A stretch of 64,000 nt of DNA from the NCBI RefSeq assembly GCF_003226325.1, contig NZ_PDOD01000004.1, positions 62,001-126,000 on the forward strand. The letters run 5' to 3'. The position numbers and the translations under genes were made by a program. Source of the DNA: Salipaludibacillus keqinensis (GTDB lineage: Bacteria; Bacillota; Bacilli; Bacillales; Salisediminibacteriaceae). The notes beneath the pieces were generated by a model that was given only the letters and a program-made list of their open reading frames with translations, was not told where the DNA came from and ran no database searches. Every line of letters begins with the position of its first letter. The stretch's first letter is position 1. Positions 1 through 8,934 of the stretch are shown piece by piece.

Positions 1-13
1 AGGAACAGGAACC

Positions 14-3000
14 ATGGTTATCAACGCTTCGCCCGCTGAATTGGTTGATTCTCTTGAATCGATAGAATTAAATAACTATATAGAAATTCTCGAAGATCCG
101 AACAAGGAGTGGGATATTCATGAGGTGACAACGGGAGAGGCCGCAACTCAATTTGAAAAAAATGACGGCGGCGTACCTAGTTATGGATATACCGACGCTG
201 CATATTGGGTTCGGTTTCAAGTTATGAACAGCTCTGACAGGGTTGATTGGTTTTTGGAGCTAGAAAATCCTACGATGGATGTTGTAACCCTTTATGAGTT
301 GTCCTCGAATGAAGAGGTTGTAGCCATTCGAGAAACCGGAGATCATTTTCCTTTTGCTGAACGGGAAGTGGATCATCGATATTTTATTTTCAGCTTAGAA
401 AATAATCTTGATGAAGTGCAAACCTATTATCTTCGTTTTGAAACAGAAGGAGCTATGCAGCTTCCGCTGACTCTAAGAACTCAGGAATCGTTGATGATGA
501 CCACGCAAATCGATTATGGCATCTTGGGTTTATTGTGTGGATTAGCTTTAGTCATGGCTATTTATAATTTATTCGTATACCTTTCTCTGCGTCATCGAAG
601 TTATTTATATTATGTAGGCTTTATATTTGTGAACTTATTGACCTATCTCTCTTTCACAGGTTTGGCTTATCAATTTTTCTGGCCTGAAGCGGTTTGGTGG
701 AATAATCGTTCCATTGTGTTTTTCATGGGAGTATCAAACATCTTGGCACTCCTCTTTACAAGCAGCTTTTTAGGAATAAAACAACAGTTTCCCCGCGTGG
801 CCAAATGGTTATTTTCACTTATAGGAATCAATATATTTGTTATTATTTTGTTGTTTTTCTCATATTCGGCTGCGCTAGATTTTATAGTGGTCGCTACAGG
901 AGTTTCTGTACTATTTATTATTTCTACCGCTTTTATAAGCTTACGAAGGGGGTTTCGACCAGCACGTTTTTTCTTTCTGGCATGGCATATTTTTATCGTC
1001 GGAGTGTTGGTATCTATATTAACGGACATGGGGATGATCCCTCTTACTTTTGGTACGAAATATGCTTGGCAAATTACGACATCGATTGAATTAATTCTTC
1101 TGTCGTTTGCTTTAGCAGATAAAATCAATACGATGCGTCAAGAAAAAGAGAAAGCGGAACGTGACGCGATAGAGAGTCAGCAAGAGATGTTAGAAAGCTT
1201 GAAAAGAACCGATCAATTAAAAGATGAATTCCTCGCCATGACTTCTCATGAATTACGAACGCCATTAAATGGCATGATTGGGATTGCTGAATCCCTTCAC
1301 GATGGGGCAGCGGGGACATTGAATCATTCAATGAAAACCAATTTATTCATGATTATTACGAGTGGAAGAAGACTGAACCATTTAATTAATGATATTCTCG
1401 ATTTCTCGAAATTAAAAAATAATGATATGAATCTAAATCTGAAAAAAGTTCATTTAAAAGAAGTGGTCGATGTGGTGGCAACCATTTGCCAGACCTTCTT
1501 GAAAGACAAGCCAATACAACTCATCCATCACATAGATGATCGTCTTCCTCCTGTTCTAGCAGATGAAAACAGACTACAGCAAATCCTCTACAATTTAATT
1601 GGCAACGGGATTAAGTATACCAATGAAGGAAAGGTGGAGATCCAGGCTATACAGCGAAATGATCATATTAAAGTCACCGTTCAAGACACTGGGATAGGTA
1701 TTCCTACGGAAAATATCGAATCAATTTTTTTGCCATTTCAGCGGGGAACGAACTCAGATCCTCAACAAGAGCAGGGGTTAGGGATTGGTTTGAATGTGAC
1801 AAAGCGTCTCGTAGAACTTCAAAGGGGGCGCCTCACTGTAACATCCGAAGAAAAAAAGGGATCAACATTTACGTTCACCATCCCTACTTTTGATGAAAGT
1901 TTAACGATAGATGAGGAAATAGCAGCATCCTCCTCCGTAAAGCCAATGATAACAGATTTGCCAGACACAATGCGATTTAACGAACAATCAAACCGATCGC
2001 GCGATGAGAATGCTAAAACCATATTGGTAGTAGATGATGATCCAGTCAATCGACAAGTGCTGATAAACTATTTGTCCTTGGAAGGATATCAAGTAGAAAC
2101 GGCTAATGATGGACATGGTGCACTGGAAATGATCGAGACTGATCAGAGGATTAATCTAGTGATGCTGGACATTATGATGCCAAGACTTTCAGGCTATCAA
2201 GTGTGTCAAACGATTCGAAAGAAACACTCGTTAACCGAATTACCAGTACTCATGTTAACAGCTAAAAATCAAATAGAAGATCGAATTACAGCTTTTGAGG
2301 TAGGGGCGAATGATTATTTAACTAAACCTACAGATAAACGAGAACTCCTTTCCAGAACGAAGACATTGCTTCAGTTAAATCAATTAGGTAGTGAAATAAA
2401 AAGCGTGAATGAAAAGCTTGCCTTGATGAATGAGCAGCTTGAGAAAAAAGTTGAAACCCGTACGAAAGAATTAGATGAAAAAAATAAAAAGTTAGTATTG
2501 AATAATGAAGAGTTAATGAGGTTAGAGAAGGAAAGAGTCCATCTTTTATCGAATATTTCACATGAGTTAGGTACACCGATTACATTTTTGCAAGGGTATG
2601 TCCAGACCGTAAAGGAAGGTTTCATTGAAGCGAATGACCCTAAATATTTAGAGATTGTGCAAAATAAGGTTAGGCTTCTAGACCGTCTTATTCAAGATTT
2701 ATTCGATCTTGTGAAATTCGAGACAGGAAATATAGGGTTAAAAATCGTAAATGTTGAACTGGAAGATTGGTTAAACGAGGTCTATGAGAAATTTGAATAT
2801 GAATTAAAACAAAATCACTTGTCGTTCAATACAAAGCCGGTGAAAAACAAAGATAAGTTTAAAGAAACGATCTTATTTATTGATTTGGAAAGAATGGATC
2901 AAGTCTTCTATAATCTTATGTACAATGCGATTAAACACACACCTTCTGGGGGTGACATTACTGTTTCATCACAAGTATGTGAGCGAGATCCGCTAAGTTC

Positions 3001-3271
3001 TCCAGATGAATTCGATGGAAAAGTGGTTATTGAAGTGAGAGATAATGGAGAGGGGATTGAAGAAAACGCACTCCCTCATATTTTTGAACGGTTTTATAAA
3101 GGAGCTCGATCTTCTACCTTTAAAGGTAGCGGCACAGGTCTAGGATTAGCGATTACAAAAGAAATTATCGAATACCATAAAGGTAACATTTGGGTGGAGA
3201 GCAAACGGGGAAAGGGGACCTCTTTTTTCTTCTCGTTACCTGTTGTGTTCAGGGATTCTATAAGAGAGTAA
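14..3271 (+). CDS. Hybrid 7TM-DISM sensor histidine kinase, 5' end probably truncated
   Basis: Membrane sensor kinase. In order: an extracellular ligand-binding DISMED2-like region (about 1-150), seven hydrophobic segments (about 160-375), a coiled coil, a first HisKA domain with His412 in SHELRTPLNG, a first HATPase domain (DTGIGIP), a receiver domain with Asp719 in MLDIMMP, a second coiled coil, a second HisKA domain with His850 in SHELGTPI, and a second HATPase domain. Two complete kinase cores around one receiver is unusual and suggests an internal phosphorelay. No signal peptide follows the first ATG and the frame stays open to base 2, so the true start is probably upstream of the window. 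A response regulator gene follows after 31 bases, so the two are likely a cognate pair. The signal sensed is unknown. Confidence 0.9.
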   Translation: MVINASPAELVDSLESIELNNYIEILEDPNKEWDIHEVTTGEAATQFEKNDGGVPSYGYTDAAYWVRFQVMNSSDRVDWFLELENPTMDVVTLYELSSNEEVVAIRETGDHFPFAEREVDHRYFIFSLENNLDEVQTYYLRFETEGAMQLPLTLRTQESLMMTTQIDYGILGLLCGLALVMAIYNLFVYLSLRHRSYLYYVGFIFVNLLTYLSFTGLAYQFFWPEAVWWNNRSIVFFMGVSNILALLFTSSFLGIKQQFPRVAKWLFSLIGINIFVIILLFFSYSAALDFIVVATGVSVLFIISTAFISLRRGFRPARFFFLAWHIFIVGVLVSILTDMGMIPLTFGTKYAWQITTSIELILLSFALADKINTMRQEKEKAERDAIESQQEMLESLKRTDQLKDEFLAMTSHELRTPLNGMIGIAESLHDGAAGTLNHSMKTNLFMIITSGRRLNHLINDILDFSKLKNNDMNLNLKKVHLKEVVDVVATICQTFLKDKPIQLIHHIDDRLPPVLADENRLQQILYNLIGNGIKYTNEGKVEIQAIQRNDHIKVTVQDTGIGIPTENIESIFLPFQRGTNSDPQQEQGLGIGLNVTKRLVELQRGRLTVTSEEKKGSTFTFTIPTFDESLTIDEEIAASSSVKPMITDLPDTMRFNEQSNRSRDENAKTILVVDDDPVNRQVLINYLSLEGYQVETANDGHGALEMIETDQRINLVMLDIMMPRLSGYQVCQTIRKKHSLTELPVLMLTAKNQIEDRITAFEVGANDYLTKPTDKRELLSRTKTLLQLNQLGSEIKSVNEKLALMNEQLEKKVETRTKELDEKNKKLVLNNEELMRLEKERVHLLSNISHELGTPITFLQGYVQTVKEGFIEANDPKYLEIVQNKVRLLDRLIQDLFDLVKFETGNIGLKIVNVELEDWLNEVYEKFEYELKQNHLSFNTKPVKNKDKFKETILFIDLERMDQVFYNLMYNAIKHTPSGGDITVSSQVCERDPLSSPDEFDGKVVIEVRDNGEGIEENALPHIFERFYKGARSSTFKGSGTGLGLAITKEIIEYHKGNIWVESKRGKGTSFFFSLPVVFRDSIRE

Positions 3272-3302
3272 TCATTGATAGTTTATATTAGGAGGTGACA
3301 AA

Positions 3303-4004
3303 GTGGAGCCTGAGAAAATTCTTATTGTTGAGGATGACGATGACATACGAGAACTGACTTCCTTGTACTTGAAAAAGAAAGGGTATGATGTTTTATCGGC
3401 CGATGATGGCTTGTCTGCATTGAATCTCGTTCAAGAACAGGATCCACAATTAATTTTATTAGATATTCTTCTCCCAGGTATGGGAGGGTTTGAGATTTGT
3501 GAGAAAATCAGAGTTGAAACGGATACTCCCATTATTTTTATGAGTTGCAAAAGATCATCGAGTGACAAAGTGAAAGGATTGAATGCAGGGGGAGACGATT
3601 ATATCACCAAGCCCTTTGATCTTGCTGAGTTAGAAGCTAGAATTAAAGCCAATTTAAGAAGAAATGGCTTATCATCTAAAAACAAGAAAAGTAGACTTTT
3701 GAGATCAGGTCGATTATCAATTGATTTAAACAGTTTTGAAGTCTATGTGAATAACGAGAAAATTTCTCTTTACGCCAAAGAGCTTCAACTGTTAATGCTG
3801 TTTATGAAACATCCTAATCAAGTGTTTAATTCTGAACAGATTTACAACCAGATTTGGGGTTTAGACCATTTTGGTGATTTAAAGACGGTCTCAGTTCATA
3901 TAAGGAATTTAAGAAAGAAAATAGAAGAAGATCCGGCCCGACCATCTTACATTCAAACTGTTCGAGGATTTGGATATAAATTTAATGATAAAGGTAAAAT
4001 TTAA
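3303..4004 (+). CDS. OmpR/PhoB-family response regulator
   Basis: DNA-binding response regulator of 233 residues. The receiver domain has the acidic pocket near residue 11, phosphoacceptor Asp54 (LLDILLPG) and Lys103 (TKPFD). The usual switch threonine is replaced by Ser81. The C-terminal half is a winged-helix domain ending in VRGFGYKF, typical of OmpR/PhoB. It starts at GTG behind a strong Shine-Dalgarno sequence (AGGAGGTGA, about 3290). It lies just downstream of the hybrid kinase, probably its partner. Target genes are not evident; the c-di-GMP riboswitch and SinI-like gene immediately downstream are possible candidates, by position only. Confidence 0.92.
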   Translation: MEPEKILIVEDDDDIRELTSLYLKKKGYDVLSADDGLSALNLVQEQDPQLILLDILLPGMGGFEICEKIRVETDTPIIFMSCKRSSSDKVKGLNAGGDDYITKPFDLAELEARIKANLRRNGLSSKNKKSRLLRSGRLSIDLNSFEVYVNNEKISLYAKELQLLMLFMKHPNQVFNSEQIYNQIWGLDHFGDLKTVSVHIRNLRKKIEEDPARPSYIQTVRGFGYKFNDKGKI

Positions 4005-4224
4005 AAGTTTTTAGAAAAATCAACTAATTTTAACTTGGTTTTAACCTTAAGGATTTATAGTGAAATTCAGACAGGTTGACAGGACGAAAAAGACAGATTT
4101 GGGTAATCTTATTTTCATAATTAAGGAGTGAGAGAAAGAGGTTTGCAAAGCGATGCAGTAGGTGAAGGTGGTTGGTCTTGGATGAAGGAGAATAACGAAT
4201 GAAATCAAATTCTTCCTACTAGAT
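4005..4224 (+). other. Intergenic leader before the c-di-GMP riboswitch
   Basis: No recognisable gene. TTGACA occurs at 4076-4081 but has no good -10 at 17 bases. An alternative is TTGGTT at about 4035 with TAGTGA 17 bases downstream. At 4199-4222 an ATG behind AAGGAG opens a 7-codon reading frame ending at TAG, three bases before the aptamer. No clear terminator follows the response regulator, so readthrough into the riboswitch is possible. Confidence 0.4.
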
Positions 4225-4306
4225 AAAGGCAAACTTGCTTAAAAGCAAGGACGCAAAGTTACGGGTCTAAGGGAACGTGGCATTTCCTAGGATCGCCGGA
4301 CTGCCT
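4225..4306 (+). ncRNA. Cyclic-di-GMP-I (GEMM-I) riboswitch aptamer
   Basis: The aptamer shows the class I signature: GGCAAAC (4228-4234), a small P2 hairpin (cttgctt/aagcaag), the invariant GGACGCAAAG (4249-4258), then an acGGGtCTAAGG strand, a variable P3 loop, CCTAGGAtcGCCGG, and the closing CTGCC (4301-4305), which pairs with GGCA at the 5' side to make P1. It lies 33 bases before a SinI-like gene and nothing else follows, so that gene is the regulated target. A short palindrome, GCCTATTAGGC (4303-4313), overlaps the 3' strand of P1 and is a likely switching element. No U-tract terminator lies between aptamer and ATG, which favours control of translation. Confidence 0.92.
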
Positions 4307-4338
4307 ATTAGGCATAATGGGGGAAGGGGGTCTAAGGG

Positions 4339-4503
4339 ATGGAGAACATATTCAGCTCAAACTTAGACAACGAATGGGAGCGATTAATGGAAGAAGCGAG
4401 ACAGCTGGGATTGACACCTGAAGACGTCCGGAGTTTTTTGACTGACAAAAAGCAAGCAAGAAAAGACATGTTCCTCGAAGCGAATAAAGGGATTATTTTG
4501 TAA
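4339..4503 (+). CDS. SinI-like antirepressor peptide (54 aa)
   Basis: Encodes 54 residues with a Sin-type helical-hairpin domain: residues 9-34 follow the SinI pattern LD-EW--LM-EA-----P-D-R-FL (Leu9, Asp10, Glu12, Trp13, Leu16, Met17, Glu19, Ala20, Pro27, Leu34), followed by a charged tail. In B. subtilis, SinI binds and inactivates SinR, the repressor of biofilm matrix genes. There is no HTH domain here, so this is the antirepressor half. The start ATG follows AAGGGGG at 4324-4330. A c-di-GMP riboswitch precedes it and a terminator follows, making a one-gene unit. No SinR is in the window. The binding partner is inferred from family only. Confidence 0.85.
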   Translation: MENIFSSNLDNEWERLMEEARQLGLTPEDVRSFLTDKKQARKDMFLEANKGIIL

Positions 4504-4583
4504 AGGAGCATCCTCCTACTTAGATTAGTTGGTATTTTAGTATTAATAATTATTTAAAGAACTGAATAGACTCGAATTTAAAG

Positions 4584-4636
4584 AAGGTGTCTCTAAAGGT
4601 TGTTAAATTAGCAACCTAGTTGGAGACACCTTTTAT
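4584..4636 (+). terminator. Strong intrinsic terminator after the SinI-like gene
   Basis: Outer arms AAGGTGTCTC and GGAGACACCTT and inner arms AGGTTGT and GCAACCT form a two-part hairpin followed by TTTTATT. It ends the riboswitch transcript. Confidence 0.85.
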
Positions 4637-5212
4637 TCTGCATATATAAATGTTAATAAAACACTGAAAATCGCTACTTTGCTTATGGGAAGTGCTTTTT
4701 AGCTATACTAAATAGCACCACCCAACGGATCAGGACGAAAATGAGAGGAATCAAGAGGAAATGAAATCAGCTAAGTAGAGGCTCACCAGAAGCACGATTT
4801 TTCGGGATCCTCTTTTCAAGAGGGAAAAAGAATCAGGGTCTAAATCTCGCATGAATAAGTATTTTTCTTTAAGCATGTTATGAACGATGAGGTATCAGGG
4901 TTAAATTGAATGTATAATGCTTGAGAGGGATGTGAAGACAACAGAGTACGTTCACCTGTTCACAAAAATGTCATAATATAAACGAGCGTCTAAGGTGTGA
5001 TCTCATCCGACATGCTTTAAAATAGAATAATATGCACTACGTAGATAGTGAAAAGTGTTCTCAAATTTTTTGAATGAAATCTGTCTTGGGGATATGAAAT
5101 TATTCTGCAAATAGGCTAAGGGTACCATTCTTATAACAAGATGAAGTAATAAATTTATTCATGTTTTATTTTCAGGGTAGACAATATTTTTATTAGGAGA
5201 TAGTGAGCCGTT
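4637..5212. other. Non-coding stretch upstream of cydDC
   Basis: No convincing gene. It holds one copy of a dispersed repeat (4715-4761, listed separately) and otherwise AT-rich sequence. I looked for a Rex operator in front of cydDC; TTGTGAACAGG on the minus strand near 4955-4972 is only a partial match. Confidence 0.4.
4715..4761 (+). repeat. Dispersed repeat flanking cydDC, copy 1
   Basis: About 47 bases with core CCCAACGGATCAG-ACGAAAATGAGAGGAA. The same sequence recurs at 8732-8780 in the same orientation with one indel and a few mismatches. The two copies bracket cydDC as direct repeats. Confidence 0.75.
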
Positions 5213-6946
5213 ATGAAGCAATTAAAGCAAATGGCACAATCACATAAGAAAAAACGATCGATCCTTATGACTTCGTCGTTTCTCATTGGAGCTTCCATCA
5301 TTGCGCAAGCTTACTTCATTGTGGCGATCGTTGATCATATTTTTCTGAATAACGGGGCGTTCAGCGACATTTATCCTTGGATGGGCGGTCTTATGGTTGC
5401 TTTGCTTTTAAGAGCCTTGCTTAGCTATGTGAATGGTCGAACAGGTGTGAAGATGGCATCAGAGGTGAAGGGAGATATTCGACGTAACCTGTTGGAGAAA
5501 TTTTCTCGGAATCCCCTGCAAGCTTCATTAAAAGGGAAGTCTGGAGAAAAAGTGAGCATTATGCTTGATTCCGTAGATGAAGTTGAAAGCTATTTTAGGC
5601 ATTATTATCCGCAAATGATTCAGTCGACAGTTGTTCCACTGATGCTTTTAGTGGCAGTCTTTTCATTTAACTGGGTGTCAGGGTTGATCCTCATTGTCAC
5701 AGCTCCTTTTATCCCGATTATGATGATTATCATTGGCAAAAACACACAGAAAAAGTCAGAAGAACAAATGGATAAGTTAACGATCTTTTCAGGACGTTTT
5801 CTCGATATTTTACAAGGATTATCGACGCTAAAGTTCTTTGGGCGGGCGAAGGATAAAACGGAAGAGATTCGCCAAAGTAGTCTCGACTATCGAGATGCCA
5901 CGATGGATGTGCTAAAGATTGCCTTTCTTTCTTCGTTAATGCTGGAGTTTATTTCAATGCTTAGTATCGCTCTCGTAGCGTTAGAGGTGGGACTTCGTCT
6001 CGTTATTTACGATCAGTTGACGTTTTTCACAGCTTTCTTTGTGCTCATCCTTGTGCCTGAGTTTTTTGCTTCTTTAAAGGAATTGGGAAGTGCCTTCCAT
6101 ACAGGAAGAGGCAGTTCAGGAGCGGCTACTCGTATTGCTGCAGAATTAGAAGAAGAGGAACAGCCAGTAAAGTGGGGGAACGAAGTGTTGGAGCATCGTA
6201 CTGAACCTCCTTCTATCGAGTTAAGAGATGTTCATTTTTCATACGGTTCAGATCGTTTCGCTATTCATCAGGTGAATGCCCATCTTCTTTCCAATACTCA
6301 TGTAGCCATTGTTGGCAGAAGTGGAGCGGGTAAAACGACACTGTTGAACCTGTTATCAGGCTTAATTGCCCCAACCGATGGCGATATTCACGTGAATAAC
6401 CGGCCCTTGTTTGACTACGAAGAAAAGAGCTGGTTTGACCAGTTAAGCTACATCTCACAAAACCCCTATTTGTTTTCAGGAACGATCGAAGAAAACATTG
6501 TTCTTGGTATGTCAGATTACGTTTCAAGAGATGAGGTAGTGGAAGCGGCAGATAAAGCGGGGATTGCTGAATTGATTTACGGTTTAGACGAAGGGTTGGA
6601 TACGAGAATAGGGGAAGGTGGAAGAGGTCTGTCTGGCGGTGAAAAGCAGCGAGTCGCTTTAGCGAGGGCCTTTCTGAAGAAACCTACTGTTATTTTGTTT
6701 GATGAACCAACGGTAGGGCTAGATCTGAAAACAGAACAAATTTTACAAAAATCAATGGAAGAATTAGCGCGATCGTCCACAGTGATCACAGTGGCTCATC
6801 GTCTCCATACGATTATGAACGCCGACCAGATTTTATTTCTCGAAGACGGTCAATTAGTGGCTAACGGAACACACCAAGAATTATTGGAGCTCTCGCGTGA
6901 CTATAGAGAAATGGTTCATGTCCAGCAAGGAGGAGATGCAGGATGA
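5213..6946 (+). CDS. cydD: Heterodimeric ABC exporter subunit CydD
   Basis: Half of the glutathione/cysteine exporter CydDC, needed for assembly of cytochrome bd oxidase; it sits in the cytoplasmic membrane. The 577-residue protein has an N-terminal transmembrane domain of six segments and a C-terminal nucleotide-binding domain with Walker A GRSGAGKT, signature LSGGEKQ, Walker B VILFDEP and switch His in VAHR. The RFLDILQGLSTLKFFGR and AFHTG segments are typical of CydD. Shine-Dalgarno AGGAGA lies at 5195-5200. The next gene overlaps by four bases (ATGA). cydAB is not in the window. In B. subtilis nomenclature this position is called cydC. Confidence 0.93.
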   Translation: MKQLKQMAQSHKKKRSILMTSSFLIGASIIAQAYFIVAIVDHIFLNNGAFSDIYPWMGGLMVALLLRALLSYVNGRTGVKMASEVKGDIRRNLLEKFSRNPLQASLKGKSGEKVSIMLDSVDEVESYFRHYYPQMIQSTVVPLMLLVAVFSFNWVSGLILIVTAPFIPIMMIIIGKNTQKKSEEQMDKLTIFSGRFLDILQGLSTLKFFGRAKDKTEEIRQSSLDYRDATMDVLKIAFLSSLMLEFISMLSIALVALEVGLRLVIYDQLTFFTAFFVLILVPEFFASLKELGSAFHTGRGSSGAATRIAAELEEEEQPVKWGNEVLEHRTEPPSIELRDVHFSYGSDRFAIHQVNAHLLSNTHVAIVGRSGAGKTTLLNLLSGLIAPTDGDIHVNNRPLFDYEEKSWFDQLSYISQNPYLFSGTIEENIVLGMSDYVSRDEVVEAADKAGIAELIYGLDEGLDTRIGEGGRGLSGGEKQRVALARAFLKKPTVILFDEPTVGLDLKTEQILQKSMEELARSSTVITVAHRLHTIMNADQILFLEDGQLVANGTHQELLELSRDYREMVHVQQGGDAG

Positions 6947-8667
6947 AAGAAATGAGCATGATTGTGACATTGATGCTGAAAGAAAAAAAGGACATTTTCC
7001 TTTCTATTCTGTTTGGATTCCTTGCGGGGATGGGAGCAGTCAGTTTGTTCGCAAACAGCGGCTATCTTATTTCAAAAGCTGCGATTATGCCGCCTCTATA
7101 TGTACTAACGGTAAGCATTGCCATGTTGAAACTATTCAGTTTTACTAGAGCTTTAAGTCGGTATGCGGAACGGTATTACTCCCATCGAGCGACATTTACG
7201 ATTTTAAGTAATATGCGGGTTCATTTTTTCGACAAATTGATTCCGTTAGCTCCGGGGATTTTCCAGAAATATCGTAGCGGAGATTTGCTCTCACGGATTG
7301 TAGGAGACGTGGAAAGTTTACAAAACTTCTTTTTGCGGGTGTTTTATCCTCCGATTGTGATGGTTGTCGTCTTTTTAGCGACAATAGCCTTCTCAATGTT
7401 TTTCTCTGTACATGTGGCAGTGATTTTAATTGCCGGGCTCATTATAACAGGGTTTATCGTGCCTGTTATGTTTGCGAGAAAACAAAGGTCTATTGATCGA
7501 AAGGTGAGAGAGAAACGAGGAGAACTTTCCACTGAGGTGGCGGAATTCCTTTACGGTTTCCGTGATTTAAAAATCCACCAAACGTTAGATCAGCAAGAAA
7601 AAGAACTTGTACAGGCATCCCAATCTTACATTTCTGAGCAAGAAAAAGAAGGGAACCGTGCGTTATTTAGTCAATCGATGAACCAAGGGATTACGATGAT
7701 GATTTCATGGTTCGTTCTTGGAGCAGGGGCGTATCTCGTGACGGTAGGCGAACTCGAAGGCGTCTTTCTCGCCATGTTGGTGATGATCTCGCTGACGGTG
7801 TTTGAAAATTCCGTCCCAATGGCAGCTTTTCCAAACCATTATGAAGATAGTCGTCGAGCGGCCGGTCGCTTGTCGTCTGTGGTAGAGGGGACGGGTGAGG
7901 CTGACAATGACAGTGAGACCAAAGAAGTACTGGACCCTAATGAGGCTTGGTCTGTTTCTATGAGTGATGTAACGTTCAGCTTTCCAGAAGAGCAACGGGA
8001 CACTTTGAAAAACATCAATTTAACCATACCGCCAGGAACAAAAACGGCCATAGTGGGTCCGAGTGGTTCTGGAAAGTCTACGTTGTTTCAATTGATTTTA
8101 AATGTCCTACATCCTAATCAAGGAGAAGTGAAAGTGGGAGGGAGGTCCATTCGCCAATTACAAGAAGAAAGTATTTGGTCGGGGACAAACGCCCTGTTGC
8201 AAGATCACCATTTCTTTTATGGAACGATTCGATCAAACTTACAATTAGCCCATGACGATTTAACAGATGAAGACATGAAAACAGCATTAGGGCACGTGAA
8301 CCTTCACGAGTTTTCTTTAGATGATAAGGTGTTAGAAAAAGGAGAAAACCTTTCTGGTGGGGAGAAGCAACGTTTAGCTATTGCGAGAGCTCTTCTCAAA
8401 GGAGGGCGGTTGTGGTTGTTAGATGAACCGACCTCTTCGATTGATGTATTAACTGAAAAAAGCATATTCAAGTATGTGTTTAGACAAGCTGAGAAAGACA
8501 CATTGCTGCTAATTAGTCACCGGCTGACTGGACTTGAAACGATGGACCAAATCGTCGTCATGAACGAAAGAACCATTGTGGAAACAGGTACGTATGACCA
8601 GTTGATGAATTTGAAAGGTTATTTCTATGAGATGAAGCAAATTGAGAAAAATGTTTTCTCAGCTTAA
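6943..8667 (+). CDS. cydC: Heterodimeric ABC exporter subunit CydC
   Basis: Second half of the CydDC thiol exporter: 574 residues with six membrane segments, Walker A GPSGSGKS, signature LSGGEKQ, Walker B LWLLDEP and switch His in ISHR. The RYAERYYSHRATF and FFDKLIPLAP segments mark it as CydC rather than CydD. It overlaps cydD by four bases, so the pair is translationally coupled and the subunits can be made in equal amounts. Translation reaches to 27 bases before a repeat-bearing spacer and a bidirectional terminator. The B. subtilis name for this position is cydD. Confidence 0.93.
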   Translation: MKEMSMIVTLMLKEKKDIFLSILFGFLAGMGAVSLFANSGYLISKAAIMPPLYVLTVSIAMLKLFSFTRALSRYAERYYSHRATFTILSNMRVHFFDKLIPLAPGIFQKYRSGDLLSRIVGDVESLQNFFLRVFYPPIVMVVVFLATIAFSMFFSVHVAVILIAGLIITGFIVPVMFARKQRSIDRKVREKRGELSTEVAEFLYGFRDLKIHQTLDQQEKELVQASQSYISEQEKEGNRALFSQSMNQGITMMISWFVLGAGAYLVTVGELEGVFLAMLVMISLTVFENSVPMAAFPNHYEDSRRAAGRLSSVVEGTGEADNDSETKEVLDPNEAWSVSMSDVTFSFPEEQRDTLKNINLTIPPGTKTAIVGPSGSGKSTLFQLILNVLHPNQGEVKVGGRSIRQLQEESIWSGTNALLQDHHFFYGTIRSNLQLAHDDLTDEDMKTALGHVNLHEFSLDDKVLEKGENLSGGEKQRLAIARALLKGGRLWLLDEPTSSIDVLTEKSIFKYVFRQAEKDTLLLISHRLTGLETMDQIVVMNERTIVETGTYDQLMNLKGYFYEMKQIEKNVFSA

Positions 8668-8731
8668 AAGACAAAGTGTTAAAAAGCCACTCGGTAACCA
8701 AAGGGACGGTTCTTGCGGTTGAGATGCGCAG

Positions 8732-8780
8732 CACGACCCAACGGATCAGACGAAAATGAGAGGAAACAAGAGGGGGAAAT
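8732..8780 (+). repeat. Dispersed repeat flanking cydDC, copy 2
   Basis: Matches 4715-4761 in the same orientation: both carry CCCAACGGATCAG, then ACGAAAATGAGAGGAA and CAAGAGG. No coding potential is seen. Confidence 0.75.
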
Positions 8781-8803
8781 TACTCATAAGCAAACAATTA
8801 AAA

Positions 8804-8848
8804 GAGCTTGTCCCCAAAGTAAGACTTTGGAGACAAGCTCTCGTTTTC
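8804..8848. terminator. Bidirectional terminator between cydC and the CDF gene
   Basis: Long stem GAGCTTGTC-CCAAAGT / ACTTTGG-GACAAGCTC with a three-base loop. It has T-rich sequence on the plus side (TCGTTTTCG) and A-rich sequence on the other (ATTAAAA), so it can serve both converging genes. Confidence 0.85.
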
Positions 8849-8934
8849 GTATTCTATTTGGATGGATGCTATCAGATCAATTGAATTGAACCGAAGTGAA
8901 TAGGTTTCGCACCAAGTAGAATTTCAATTTACAT

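Noticed and set aside
670-1128. 152-residue minus-strand frame inside the kinase gene
   Set aside because: Antisense shadow of the seven membrane segments; no ribosome site or family.
4950-4975. Rex operator upstream of cydDC
   Set aside because: TTGTGAA is present on the minus strand but the second half-site is missing.
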